Assembly (NCBI RefSeq): GCF_015711015.1
Contig: NZ_CP064653.1
Span: 3,844,001 to 3,908,000 of the forward strand
DNA from: Methylomonas sp. LL1
GTDB taxonomy: Bacteria; Pseudomonadota; Gammaproteobacteria; Methylococcales; Methylomonadaceae
Direction of reading: 5' to 3'
DNA length: 64,000 nt
Part shown: positions 17,887 through 26,746 of the stretch, piece after piece
How the letters are laid out: every line of letters starts with the position of its first letter
Numbering within the stretch: position 1 is the first letter of the stretch
Made by a program: the position numbers and the translations under genes
Notes under the pieces: model-generated
Told to the model about the DNA's origin: nothing
Database searches by the model: none
What the model saw: only the letters and a program-made list of their open reading frames with translations

Positions 17887-19092
17887 ATGCATATCCAAGA
17901 CATCCTGTTTCAGGCCGGCAAGGCCATTAAAACCCAGCCGCTTAGGGCGGTGCTGATCGTGTTGGCGATGAGCATAGGCGTGGCGTCGGTCAATGTATTG
18001 ACCGCACTGGGCGATAGCGCCCGCAATTACGTAATCAACGAATTCGAGTCGCTCGGCACCCATCTGGTTATCGTACTTCCCGGACGCACCGAAACTACCG
18101 GCGGTCATCCGCCGATTTTCGGCGAAACCCCGCGCGATTTGACCCTGGGCGATGCCGAGGCCTTACTGAAAAGTAGGAATATCGCCGCCATCGCGCCGGT
18201 CAGCATCGGTTCGGCGCCGGTGTCGTTTGCCGGTTTGGAGCGTGAGAGTAATATCATGGGCTCCAATCATGCCTTGCTTCGGGTGCGGCATTTAACCATC
18301 GAACAAGGCCAGTTTCTGCCTATCATCGATAGCGACCAGGAGGTACCGGTGTGCGTGATCGGCCAGACCATACGCGAGGAACTGTTTCCGCGCCAACAGG
18401 CGGTCGGCCAATGGCTGCGCATCAACGACAGACGCTTTCGCGTGATCGGCGTGTTGGCCAAGGAGGGCCAGTCCATCGGCGTCGGTTTCGACGAAATCGT
18501 CATCGTGCCGGTGGCGTCGGCCCTGGCCCTGTTCGACAGCCACTCCCTGTTTCGTATCCTGATCGAAGCGCACTCCCAAGCCGCCATGTATAAAGTGGTC
18601 GACGAAGTCCGCGATATCATCAAACCGCGGCACGAGGGCGAGGACGATGTCACCGTGATTACCCAGGACAGCGTGGTCAATACTTTCGATAAAATTCTCG
18701 GTGCCTTGACCTTGACCGTGGCGGGGATTGCCGCCGTCAGTCTGGCGGTAGCCGGTGTGTTGGTGATGAATGTGATGCTGGTCAGCGTGACGCAACGCAC
18801 CGCCGAAATTGGCTTGCTGAAAGCCCTGGGCGCTACCCAAGGTCAGATACACCGCCTGTTTTTAGCGGAAGCGGCGCTGCTTTCGTTGGCCGGCGCGCTG
18901 TGCGGCAGCCTGATCGGCCGGGTGGGGATCTGGTTTTTGCAGTGGCTGTATCCCAATTTTCCGTTGAGTCTGCCGGCCTGGGCCTGGCTATCCGCGTTGG
19001 CGGTAGCCTTGGCTACCGGTCTGATTTTCGGCGTACTGCCGGCGCGCAAAGCCGCCAAGCTGGACCCGATTTCGGCGCTAGGTAGGCGATAA
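17887..19092 (+). CDS. MacB-like ABC transporter permease, first of a pair
   Basis: 401-residue FtsX/MacB-type permease. One membrane helix lies at about residues 20-40. A large periplasmic MacB core domain follows (roughly 45-265). Three C-terminal helices near 275-300, 325-350 and 360-385 complete the fold, with the motif TAEIGLLKALGAT between them. Such proteins couple ATP hydrolysis to export or periplasmic mechanical work rather than forming a pore. The next gene, 4 bases downstream, is a paralogue of the same size. No ATPase or membrane-fusion gene lies beside them, so the partner must be elsewhere. No clear ribosome-binding site precedes the ATG. Confidence 0.85.
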   Translation: MHIQDILFQAGKAIKTQPLRAVLIVLAMSIGVASVNVLTALGDSARNYVINEFESLGTHLVIVLPGRTETTGGHPPIFGETPRDLTLGDAEALLKSRNIAAIAPVSIGSAPVSFAGLERESNIMGSNHALLRVRHLTIEQGQFLPIIDSDQEVPVCVIGQTIREELFPRQQAVGQWLRINDRRFRVIGVLAKEGQSIGVGFDEIVIVPVASALALFDSHSLFRILIEAHSQAAMYKVVDEVRDIIKPRHEGEDDVTVITQDSVVNTFDKILGALTLTVAGIAAVSLAVAGVLVMNVMLVSVTQRTAEIGLLKALGATQGQIHRLFLAEAALLSLAGALCGSLIGRVGIWFLQWLYPNFPLSLPAWAWLSALAVALATGLIFGVLPARKAAKLDPISALGRR

Positions 19093-19096
19093 GCTG

Positions 19097-20296
19097 ATGA
19101 ACTGGATGGATTTAATCAAACTGGCCTTGCGCAGCATCGGCAGCCATAAACAACGTTCGTTGCTAACGGCGCTAGGCCTGATCATCGGCATAGCCGCCGT
19201 GGTGATATTGACCTCCATCGGTCGCGGCATCCATCGCTTCGTGCTGTCCGAATTTACCCAGTTCGGTACGCATTTGATTGCCGTTACCCCCGGAAAAACC
19301 ACCACCTTCGGTTTGTCCGGCGCCACCATCAGCACCGTGCGGCCGTTATCCACCGCCGATGCCGCTAGTTTGCAACAGCTGGAACAAATCATTGCGGCCA
19401 TGCCCGTGGTGCAAGGCAACGCCCGCATAGAAGCCGGAAAAAAACAACGCCGCGCCAACGTAATCGGCGTCAGCGCGGTATTGCCGCAAGTATGGCAGTT
19501 AAATGTCGGCATGGGCCGCTTCCTGCCCGACGACAGCCTGGAAAATCCGCGCGCCTTTGCGATACTGGGCAGCAAAATGCATGCGGAGTTGTTCGGTAGC
19601 GCCAGTCCGCTGGGTCAGCGTATCCGAATAGGCAGCGACCGTTTTCGTGTCATCGGCGTGATGCGGGCTAAGGGCCAAATGCTGGGCTTCGATTTGGATG
19701 ACACGGTTTATATTCCCAGCGGCAAGGCCATGGAAATGTTCGACCGCCAGAGTCTGATGGAAATCGACGTGCTATACGACAGCGAAGCCAGCAGCCAAAG
19801 CGTCGAGCAAAATATCAAACGCCACCTGATTGCCCGCCACGGTTCCGAAGACTTTACCATCGTCACTCAGAATCAGATGTTGGAAAAAATGGACTCGGTG
19901 TTGAGCATCTTGACCATGGCGGTAGCGGCGTTGGGCAGCATTTCGCTGTTGGTGGGCTCGGTCGGTATTTTGACCATCATGACTATCGCCGTGTCGGAGC
20001 GGGTCACCGAAATTGGATTACTGCGCGCGATCGGCGCCGAACGTAGGGTGATTTTCAGGTTGTTTTTGGGCGAAGCCTTGTTGCTCAGCCTGAGCGGTGG
20101 TGCCGGCGGGGTGTTATTAGGCGTGACCTTGGTGCAGCTGACCGCCACCTTCATTCCGGCGTTACCGGTGCAACTGGCCTGGAGCTATATTGCCGCCGCA
20201 TTTTTGATCTCGTTGATGATAGGCGTCATTGCCGGGGTGGCGCCCGCGATCAAGGCCGCCCGCTTGAATCCGCTGGAAGCGTTGCGGGCGGAATGA
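19097..20296 (+). CDS. MacB-like ABC transporter permease, second of a pair
   Basis: 399-residue paralogue of the upstream gene with the same plan: N-terminal helix near 20-42, periplasmic core to about residue 265, and three C-terminal helices with VTEIGLLRAIGAERR. The two probably form a heterodimer, unlike the usual MacB homodimer. The start ATG lies 4 bases after the previous stop, so they are co-translated. The C-terminus KAARLNPLEALRAE is typical. No LolD/MacB-type ATPase is present in the neighbourhood. The substrate, which could be a lipid, lipoprotein or peptide, is unknown. Confidence 0.87.
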   Translation: MNWMDLIKLALRSIGSHKQRSLLTALGLIIGIAAVVILTSIGRGIHRFVLSEFTQFGTHLIAVTPGKTTTFGLSGATISTVRPLSTADAASLQQLEQIIAAMPVVQGNARIEAGKKQRRANVIGVSAVLPQVWQLNVGMGRFLPDDSLENPRAFAILGSKMHAELFGSASPLGQRIRIGSDRFRVIGVMRAKGQMLGFDLDDTVYIPSGKAMEMFDRQSLMEIDVLYDSEASSQSVEQNIKRHLIARHGSEDFTIVTQNQMLEKMDSVLSILTMAVAALGSISLLVGSVGILTIMTIAVSERVTEIGLLRAIGAERRVIFRLFLGEALLLSLSGGAGGVLLGVTLVQLTATFIPALPVQLAWSYIAAAFLISLMIGVIAGVAPAIKAARLNPLEALRAE

Positions 20297-20360
20297 TCCG
20301 GGGGGCGCGGAGTCGACATTCCATGTAGGGTCGAATTTATTCGACTTTTGGGTCAACCGT

Positions 20361-20439
20361 GCGAATGAATTCGCCACATAGCATTTCAATGGGCGAATGA
20401 ATTCGCCACATAGCATTTCAATGGGCGAATGAATTCGCC
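20361..20439. repeat. 32-bp tandem repeat, 2.5 units
   Basis: The unit GCGAATGAATTCGCCACATA plus GCATTTCAATGG (32 bases) is present at 20361-20392 and 20393-20424 without change, then GCGAATGAATTCGCC at 20425-20439. Each unit begins with the palindrome GCGAATGAATTCGC. A related palindrome, GTCGAATTTATTCGAC, lies at 20332-20347, and another family member is at 39937-39981. It lies between the converging permease and fcl genes and may act in termination; no coding content. Confidence 0.8.
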
Positions 20440-20464
20440 CCTACAATAATTGTTCTCCAAATCC

Positions 20465-21433
20465 TCAATGGCTTTTGAAATCGCCATGATGCCGGACAAA
20501 CCATTGATAGGTGGTCTTCAGGCCTTGTTCCAAGCCGATAGTCGGTTGCCAGCCCAAGGAGCGTAATTTGGCGTTATCCATCAGTTTGCGCGGCGTACCG
20601 TCGGGTTTAGTGCTATCCCAAACGATATCGCCTTCAAAACCCACTACCGCCTGAATCGTTTCGGCTAATTGGCGAATCGTCACATCCTCGCCGGTGCCGA
20701 CATTCAAATGCGACAGCATCGGTTCGGTCGCCGCTTGATAAGCCGGCTTGGGAAGCCCGAGCACATGCAGGCAGGCCGCGGCCATGTCGTCCACATGTAA
20801 AAACTCGCGCATGGCCTTACCCGTACCCCATAAGGTAACCGTCGGGGCGCCCGACATTTTGGCATCATGAAATTTGCGGATCATGGCCGGAATGACATGG
20901 CTGTTTTCCAGATGAAAATTATCGTTCTCGCCATACAAGTTGGTCGGCATCACCGAGCGGTAATCAGTGTCGTATTGGCGGTTATAGGACTCGCACAATT
21001 TAATGCCGGCGATTTTGGCAATCGCATAGGGTTCGTTAGTCGACTCTAAAATGCCGGTCAATAACGCCGATTCCCGCATCGGCTGCTCGGCAAATTTCGG
21101 ATAAATGCAGGAACTACCAAGAAATAATAATTCCCGGCAACCCGCCGCCCAGGCCTGGTGAATGATATTGGCTTCCATCATCAGATTTTGATAGATGAAT
21201 TCGGCCGGGTACTGGTTGTTGGCGTGTATCCCGCCCACCTTGGCCGCCGCCAAAATCACTTGATCCGGCTTCTGGGTTTGCATGAATTCGCGCACAGCGG
21301 ATTGATCGGTCAAATCCAGTTCGTCGTGCGTGCGCACGACAATATTATCGTGGCCCGCCGCCTGCAATTGCCGCAAAACGGCCGCTCCAACCATACCTCG
21401 ATGGCCGGCCAGATAGATTTTCTTGTCCGCCAT
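20465..21433 (-). CDS. fcl: GDP-L-fucose synthase
   Basis: Epimerase-reductase that turns GDP-4-keto-6-deoxymannose into GDP-L-fucose with NADPH. The 322-residue product has the extended SDR features: N-terminal [10 protein letters not shown] for the cofactor, [10 protein letters not shown] around the catalytic Ser, and YAIAKIAG with the Tyr-x-x-x-Lys pair near residue 136. [10 protein letters not shown] follows. It lies 4 bases downstream of gmd on the minus strand, forming the usual two-gene supply operon for fucose-containing glycans. It converges with the MacB-like pair across the tandem repeat. Confidence 0.95.
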   Translation of the reverse strand: MADKKIYLAGHRGMVGAAVLRQLQAAGHDNIVVRTHDELDLTDQSAVREFMQTQKPDQVILAAAKVGGIHANNQYPAEFIYQNLMMEANIIHQAWAAGCRELLFLGSSCIYPKFAEQPMRESALLTGILESTNEPYAIAKIAGIKLCESYNRQYDTDYRSVMPTNLYGENDNFHLENSHVIPAMIRKFHDAKMSGAPTVTLWGTGKAMREFLHVDDMAAACLHVLGLPKPAYQAATEPMLSHLNVGTGEDVTIRQLAETIQAVVGFEGDIVWDSTKPDGTPRKLMDNAKLRSLGWQPTIGLEQGLKTTYQWFVRHHGDFKSH

Positions 21434-21437
21434 GAGC

Positions 21438-22559
21438 TTATTCCTTACTGACGGCTACGTTGTAACCTTGATTTTGCAACAGCGCATGTTTTTGTGCCTG
21501 CTCCAAGTCGTAAGCCACCATTTCGCCGACCATTTCCTTCAGGGTGATTTGCGGAACCCAGCCCAGTTTTTCCTTGGCCTTGGTGGGGTCGCCCAACAAG
21601 GTTTCCACTTCGGCCGGACGGAAATAACGCGGATCGATCGCAACGATTTGCTGGCCGACGCTGGCATGCGGTGCTTTATCGCCGCTGATGCCGGCAATGT
21701 AACCTTTTTCATCGACACCGCTACCTTCCCAGCGCAGCGTGATGCCCAATTCCTGGGCCGACATTTCGATAAATTGCCGCACCGAATATTGCACGCCGGT
21801 GGCAATCACAAAATCCTCGGGTTGCTCTTGTTGCAACATCATCCATTGCATCCGCACATAATCCTTGGCATGGCCCCAATCGCGCAGCGAATCCATATTG
21901 CCCATATATAAGCATTGCTCCAGACCCATGGCGATATTGCTCAAGCCTCGGGTAATCTTACGCGTGACGAAGGTCTCGCCACGGCGCGGCGACTCGTGAT
22001 TGAACAAGATGCCGTTACAGGCATACATGCCGTATGCCTCGCGGTAATTCACGGTGATCCAGTAGGCATAGAGTTTAGCTACCGCATACGGCGAGCGCGG
22101 ATAAAACGGAGTGGTTTCCTTTTGCGGAATTTCCTGCACCAGACCGTATAATTCGGAGGTCGAGGCCTGATAAAACCGTGTGGATTTTTCCATCCCCAAA
22201 AAGCGCATGGCTTCCAGTAACCGCAGGGTACCGATGGCATCCACGTCGGCGGTATATTCCGGAGATTCAAATGATACGGCTACATGGCTCATGGCGCCCA
22301 AGTTATAGACCTCGGTCGGATTGGTTTCCTTCAGTATCCGCGTCAGGTTGGAGCTGTCGGTCAAATCACCATAATGCAAATAAAACTTGGGGTCCTTGAC
22401 ATGCGGGTCTTGATAAATATGATCGACCCGTTCGGTGTTAAACAACGATGCCCGGCGTTTGATGCCATGTACTTCATAACCCTTTTCCAACAAGAACTCG
22501 GCGAGATACGAGCCATCCTGACCGGTAATCCCTGTTATCAAAGCCACCCGCTTTTCCAT
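21438..22559 (-). CDS. gmd: GDP-mannose 4,6-dehydratase
   Basis: Converts GDP-D-mannose to GDP-4-keto-6-deoxymannose, the precursor of GDP-fucose and related sugars. The 373-residue product starts [19 protein letters not shown] (NADP-binding Rossmann loop). It has [10 protein letters not shown], the catalytic STSELYG near residue 130 and [10 protein letters not shown] with Tyr and Lys near 155. The [10 protein letters not shown] block and the length are typical of bacterial Gmd. The ATG at 22559 gives [10 protein letters not shown]; the open frame to 22574 adds only five residues. The palindrome at 22660-22675 lies about 100 bases upstream and could be an operator. Confidence 0.96.
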   Translation of the reverse strand: MEKRVALITGITGQDGSYLAEFLLEKGYEVHGIKRRASLFNTERVDHIYQDPHVKDPKFYLHYGDLTDSSNLTRILKETNPTEVYNLGAMSHVAVSFESPEYTADVDAIGTLRLLEAMRFLGMEKSTRFYQASTSELYGLVQEIPQKETTPFYPRSPYAVAKLYAYWITVNYREAYGMYACNGILFNHESPRRGETFVTRKITRGLSNIAMGLEQCLYMGNMDSLRDWGHAKDYVRMQWMMLQQEQPEDFVIATGVQYSVRQFIEMSAQELGITLRWEGSGVDEKGYIAGISGDKAPHASVGQQIVAIDPRYFRPAEVETLLGDPTKAKEKLGWVPQITLKEMVGEMVAYDLEQAQKHALLQNQGYNVAVSKE

Positions 22560-22659
22560 ATCAACTCCATACACTTCGATTAAAAAAACTGATTTTACAC
22601 GCGAGGTAACACACCTGCCAGCCTAAAAAAGTCGCACGGGCAATTGTAACCATGTCATG

Positions 22660-22675
22660 TTACGTCATAACGTAA
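22660..22675. promoter_or_regulatory. Perfect palindrome upstream of gmd
   Basis: TTACGT-CATA-ACGTAA is a 6-base-arm palindrome about 100 bases before the gmd start, in the divergent region between gmd-fcl and the plus-strand locus. Its size suits a dimeric regulator binding site, but I cannot name a regulator. Confidence 0.35.
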
Positions 22676-22773
22676 ATTGTTTGGATGGATAGAGGCTGCT
22701 CGGTAGGGTTGAAGTGATTCAGCGGGTGTTAAGGAAATTTGCAGCAATCGATGTACCCAACGCAAGCAATTTG

Positions 22774-22966
22774 CCGTTGACTGAGCGGAGTCGAAGTCAA
22801 CCGTTCGCTTCGGCTACTTCGGCTTCGCTCAGCGAACGACACATATTTAACATTGGCAATGGGTACAAACTTTCTTAAAAAATCACCCTAAATCGGCAAC
22901 TTTGCCCAAGCAAACAGTTTACAAAGGAGAGTATGGTAAAAGCCCCTCTCCCGCGAGGAGGGGCTT
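22774..22966. repeat. Intergenic repeats between gmd and the Rpn-like gene
   Basis: CCGTTGACTGAGCGGAGTCG with GGCTTCGCTCAGCGAACGAC at 22774-22840 forms inverted arms. A related TTCGACTCCGCTCAGCGAGC stretch recurs at 35437-35456. At 22940-22966 AAGCCCCTC pairs with GAGGGGCTT, a compact hairpin. Apart from these, the gmd palindrome and the short leader frame at 23107, nothing coding is seen from 22560 to 23188. Confidence 0.55.
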
Positions 22967-23106
22967 GTTCGACAACCTCCAAAGGACAAGTCAACAATAA
23001 CCAACCCCTCAAATCAGCAACTCTTGCTATACTGGAACGCAAAAAATGCTGCCCGCCAGGCCGGCATTGACACACAACCCTAACATACGCAACGGATACT
23101 GCACCT

Positions 23107-23196
23107 ATGCCCGGCTTGAATCAGCTAAAACGTCACCTCGTTTACCATGTTCACAGCCTAACCTTCGTCCAATTGACATGGGTGGCCCATGCATGA
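23107..23196 (+). CDS. Short leader frame overlapping the next start
   Basis: A 29-codon frame begins at the ATG that ends the conserved leader (GCAACGGATA-CTGCACC-TATG) and stops with TGA at 23194-23196. It overlaps the ATG of the nuclease-like gene at 23189. The sequence, MPGLNQLKRHLVYHVHSL and on, matches nothing I know. Because the other two copies of the leader run straight into real start codons (24320, 25490), this frame may be a displaced relic start or may couple translation to the downstream frame. Weak evidence for a real product. Confidence 0.25.
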   Translation: MPGLNQLKRHLVYHVHSLTFVQLTWVAHA

Positions 23197-24177
23197 CCAA
23201 AGTTTTAAAAACTTAATTCTGGATTACCCTCTGGAGGCTTTGGCGTTCTTCGCACCTGTAGAAGCCACCGAAGATATGGCTCAAGCCCGTATCATTCCGA
23301 TACGCCAGGAACAACTCAAGGAGCGATTGGGTGATCGATTCCGGGAGCTTGTGTTCCTTTATTGGTAGAGTGGCCGAACGGCGAGCGTGAAGCCTTATTG
23401 TTTGTGATCGAAGAAGAAACCGAGAGTAGCCGTTTCTCCATCCATCGCCTAGCGCATTATTGTCTGGATATCGCCGACTTGATGAAAACCAACCGCGTGG
23501 TGCCGGTTGTGATTTTTCTTAACACTGGTAAGCGACAAAGTAGCCTAAAATTAGGCGGTGAAAGGCACACGTACTTGGACTTTAATTTTCTTATTTGTGA
23601 CCTAAAACAACTGTCAGCGGACGAATACATAGACAGCAGCAACATTGTTGCCCGTCTCAATTTGCCCAACATGAATTACCCCAGAAATCAGCGACTGCAA
23701 ATCTACCTGGCGGCACAATTGGGCTTGGTGCGTAACGAAACAGACCCGAATAAAATCCGCAAATACAGTGACTTCATCGATTATTATGCCGACCTGACCC
23801 AGCAAGAAGTCATAGAATATCAACTACATTACCAAACGAAAGAAGGTGACATCATGGGCATGGTAAAAATCTGGACAGACCAAGGTATACAGCAAGGCAT
23901 ACAACAAGGCATACAACAAGGTATGCAACAAGGTATGCAACAAGGTATGCAACAAGGTATGCAACAAGGTATGCAACAAGGCGAACAAATTGGAGTGAAA
24001 AAAGAATGTATTGCCTTGCTCAGTCGCCAACTCCGACGTAAATTCGGCCTAAAACCAGAGCTGGAGCAAGCATTGCAACACCTGCCGGCTATGCCGTTGG
24101 AAACATTGGAAGACTTGGCCGATGCGCTGCTGGATTTTACGAGTATCCAAGACTTGGAAAGTTGGTTGGGTTTGTAG
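23189..24177 (+). pseudogene. Rpn/PD-(D/E)XK-like protein with DUF4351 tail, frameshifted
   Basis: Relative of recombination-promoting nuclease / putative transposase proteins that carry a C-terminal DUF4351. The first 59 codons (HDQSFKNLILDYPLEALAFF ... LGDRFREL) end at a TAG at 23366. The rest continues one frame away as VPLLVEWPNGEREA then LLFVIEEETESSRFSIHRLA, the family core with acidic residues. A single missing base near 23351-23352 explains the break. A 12-base tandem repeat encodes GIQQ/GMQQ units near the middle. The tail RQLRRKFGLKPELEQAL ... LESWLGL is DUF4351. Probably inactive unless frameshifting rescues it. Confidence 0.8.
23881..23976 (+). repeat. 12-bp tandem repeat coding for G-M-Q-Q
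   Basis: Eight in-frame 12-base units: three variants (CAAGGTATACAG, then CAAGGCATACAA twice) and five identical CAAGGTATGCAA copies at 23917-23976. They encode Q-G-I/M-Q repeats predicted to form a helical linker before DUF4351. Identical units are prone to length change by slippage without changing frame. Confidence 0.95.
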
Positions 24178-24319
24178 AGAGGGCTGCATGTTGTTTAGGA
24201 ATGCGTGAGAAACAAGTGCAGCAACGGTAGTCCATTGTCGATTTTTAAGGGCTCTGGTCACTTTCCTCAGCAATGAAATGATACACACAAACTTAACACC
24301 TGCAACGGATAATGCACCC

Positions 24320-25170
24320 ATGAAAACCGACAGCCTGTTTTACCGCTTATTTCAACAATGGCCCCAACTGGCCCTAGAACTGCTTGATCTGCCTTACAGT
24401 GGCGACAGTTACCAATTTGTTTCCGAAGAAATCAAGCAAACCGGCTTTAGAATTGACGGCCTATTCAAACCGAGAGCCAACAACCCGGATCAGCCACTGA
24501 TCTTCGCCGAAGTACAATACCAGGCCGACAGCGACTTTTATGGCCGTTTCATCAGCGAAAAAACCCTATACCTATACCGGCAAAAGCCTGGACGCATTGG
24601 CGGGCAATGGTCATCTACCCCATGCGTTATACCGAAAAACCGCCGAGTATCGAATTTGCGCCCTTTATGCAACTGCCTTGTATACAGCGCATCTACCTGG
24701 AAGACTACCGGCAACTCCAATCGGACAATCCGGCTCAATCCTTGTTGGGCCTGATCGCCTGCCAAGAAGAACAAGCTGTCGAATTTGCCCAAAAACTGCT
24801 AAAACAACGTACCATAGACGACCTTGATATCCTCAACTTCGTTGAAACCGTACTCGTCTACAAACTGCCGCACCTGACGCGGGAGGAGATTAGAACCATG
24901 CTTGGCTTAGACACCGAACTCAAACAAACCCGTTTTTATCAGGAAATTGCCGAAGAAGAACGGCAGGAAGAGTGCATTAAAATGTTGGCCCGATTTTTAC
25001 GTCGAAAATTTGGTTTACTGCCCGAACTGGACGCTGCATTGCAAAAGCTATCCGGCATTCCGCTAGACGCGCTGGAAAATCTGGCCGACGAGTTACAGGA
25101 TTTTGAAACCCTGGAAGAACTGCAAAACTGGATTGCAGCGCAAACCAAGCGTGCAAATAGACAAGCTTAA
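24320..25170 (+). pseudogene. DUF2887/Rpn-family protein with DUF4351 tail, frameshifted
   Basis: N-terminal part KTDSLFYRLFQQWPQLALEL then FRIDGLFKP and PLIFAEVQYQADSDFYGRF is the DUF2887-type PD-(D/E)XK domain, with the E-x-Q core. The frame is lost near 24590-24597, after LYLYRQKPG. The correct frame resumes as HWRAMVIYPMRYTEKP and runs to 25170. It covers LNFVETVLVYKLPHL, the EIAEEERQEE linker, and DUF4351 (RFLRRKFGLLPELDAAL). One indel restores an approximately 283-residue protein. The ATG at 24320 directly follows the conserved leader. Likely a decayed paralogue of the neighbouring gene. Confidence 0.8.
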
Positions 25171-25187
25171 AAGAGGAAATATTGGTC

Positions 25188-25448
25188 ATGGACTTCTTAG
25201 GCGTCGAACTGAAACAAACCCTGTTTTATCAGGAAATTGCCGACGAAGAGCAGCGGGAAGGCATCAAAGAAGAAAGTATGACGCTACTAACTCGCCTGCT
25301 CCGCCGAAAATTCGGCCTGCAGCCAGCACTGGAAACCGCCCTGGAACAACTGCCAAGCATGGAAACAGCCACGCTGGAAGGCTTGGCTGATGCCCTGCTG
25401 GGTTTTACCGACATAAGCGATTTACAAGGCTGGCTAGGCAAACGCTAA
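25188..25448 (+). CDS. DUF4351 fragment, duplicated C-terminus
   Basis: 86 residues that repeat the last part of the preceding gene: ELKQTLFYQEIADEEQRE corresponds to ELKQTRFYQEIAEEERQE there. This is followed by a DUF4351 domain (RLLRRKFGLQPALETAL ... LQGWLGKR). It has its own ATG and an AGAGGA ribosome-binding site 10 bases before it, so it may be expressed, but it lacks any nuclease domain. It looks like a partial tandem duplication. DUF4351 is thought to be an oligomerisation or regulatory tail; function unknown. Confidence 0.7.
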   Translation: MDFLGVELKQTLFYQEIADEEQREGIKEESMTLLTRLLRRKFGLQPALETALEQLPSMETATLEGLADALLGFTDISDLQGWLGKR

Positions 25449-25489
25449 AACCAAGCCCAACCCTAACACCCGCAACGGAAAATGCACAC

Positions 25490-26704
25490 ATGGCTAAATC
25501 AGATCGGCCGAAACATATTTTCATAAATCGCTATTTTTACCCGGATCATTCCGCTACCAGCCAAATGCTGACCGACTTGGCCTTCGGATTGGCGAAAAAT
25601 AGCTCAAACGAATCAATTCATATTGTTACCAGTCGCCAGCGCTATGATGATGCCTCGGCCAGACTGCCGGCATATGAAGTTATCCGGAACGTCCACATCC
25701 ATAGAGTCGCTACTACTCGTTTCGGTAGACAAAATTTGCTGGGCCGAGCTTTCGACTATTTGAGCTTTTATCTGTCGTCCTTTGTCACGTTAATTAAACT
25801 GACAAAATCCGGCGATACACTGATAGCCAAAACCGATCCGCCTATGATTTCCGTCATCGCTGCGCTAGTGGCCAAACTGAAAAATGCGCATTTGGTTAAC
25901 TGGCTGCAAGACCTATTTCCGGAAGTCGCCGCCGAACTGGGCGTAAAACTTGCGAGCGGCCTGCCCTATAAACTACTGAAGGCCATCAGAAACAAAACCC
26001 TGCACCAAGCCAAAATGAATGTTGCTATTGGAGAACTGATGGCCGAGCGCCTGAGACGAGAAGGCATACCCAACGACAAAATTACAGTGATTCATAACTG
26101 GGCCGACGAAGAGCAATTGCATCCAGTTCCACATGGGCAAAATCCATTGCGCACTGAATGGGGGTTGCAAGGAAAATTCGTGGTCGGCTATTCCGGCAAC
26201 CTGGGGCGCAGCCATGACTTCGCCACCATTTTGGAGGCGGCGGAAGCCTTGAAAGAGCGGGACGACATCGTCTTTTTACTGATCGGCGGCGGTGCGCAAC
26301 TGCCGCAAGTGCAACAGGAGTGCCTGGAAAAAGGCCTGAAAAACGTCATATTCAAACCCTACCAACCCCGAGAAAAACTTTCGGAAAGCTTGTCAGTAGC
26401 CGATGTGCATTTGATCAGTTTAAAGCCGGAACTGGAAAGTCTGATTGTGCCTAGCAAATTTTATGGGATTCTAGCAGTGGGGCGACCGGTGATATTTATT
26501 GGGGCGCAAGACGGTGAGTTGGCAAAAATAATATATAACAACGAATGTGGAAAAGTAATAAAACAACAAGACACTGAACAAATGGTAACCGACATAATTT
26601 ATTTTTTTCAGCATTCGCAACAAAACGAAAATATTAGGGAAGTGTTCGAATCTTTGTTTTCAAAGAAAAATGCTATTGCGGAGTTTGGAAATAGATTGAA
26701 ATAA
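25490..26704 (+). CDS. Glycosyltransferase family 4, WbuB-like
   Basis: 404-residue cytoplasmic or membrane-associated sugar transferase, first gene of the polysaccharide run. The N-terminal Rossmann domain begins HIFINRYFYPDHSATSQML. The acceptor side contains KTDPPMISVIAALVAKL. The C-terminal GT-B domain has VVGYSGNLGRSHDFATILEA near residue 227, LLIGGGAQLP, and a late E-x7-E-like region (ELESLIVPSKFYGILAVGRP). Such WbuB/WcaI-type enzymes add sugars to lipid-linked repeats; donor unknown. It starts at the end of the conserved leader shared with two upstream decayed genes, which suggests a fusion of regulatory sequence. Confidence 0.9.
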   Translation: MAKSDRPKHIFINRYFYPDHSATSQMLTDLAFGLAKNSSNESIHIVTSRQRYDDASARLPAYEVIRNVHIHRVATTRFGRQNLLGRAFDYLSFYLSSFVTLIKLTKSGDTLIAKTDPPMISVIAALVAKLKNAHLVNWLQDLFPEVAAELGVKLASGLPYKLLKAIRNKTLHQAKMNVAIGELMAERLRREGIPNDKITVIHNWADEEQLHPVPHGQNPLRTEWGLQGKFVVGYSGNLGRSHDFATILEAAEALKERDDIVFLLIGGGAQLPQVQQECLEKGLKNVIFKPYQPREKLSESLSVADVHLISLKPELESLIVPSKFYGILAVGRPVIFIGAQDGELAKIIYNNECGKVIKQQDTEQMVTDIIYFFQHSQQNENIREVFESLFSKKNAIAEFGNRLK

Positions 26705-26746
26705 AATCCCATAGATTTTTTCAAAAAACCATCAAAGAATATTTGA

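Noticed and set aside
23881-23976. Possible CRISPR-like array
   Set aside because: The 12-base units are contiguous, without spacers, and encode a regular G-M-Q-Q linker; no cas genes are present.
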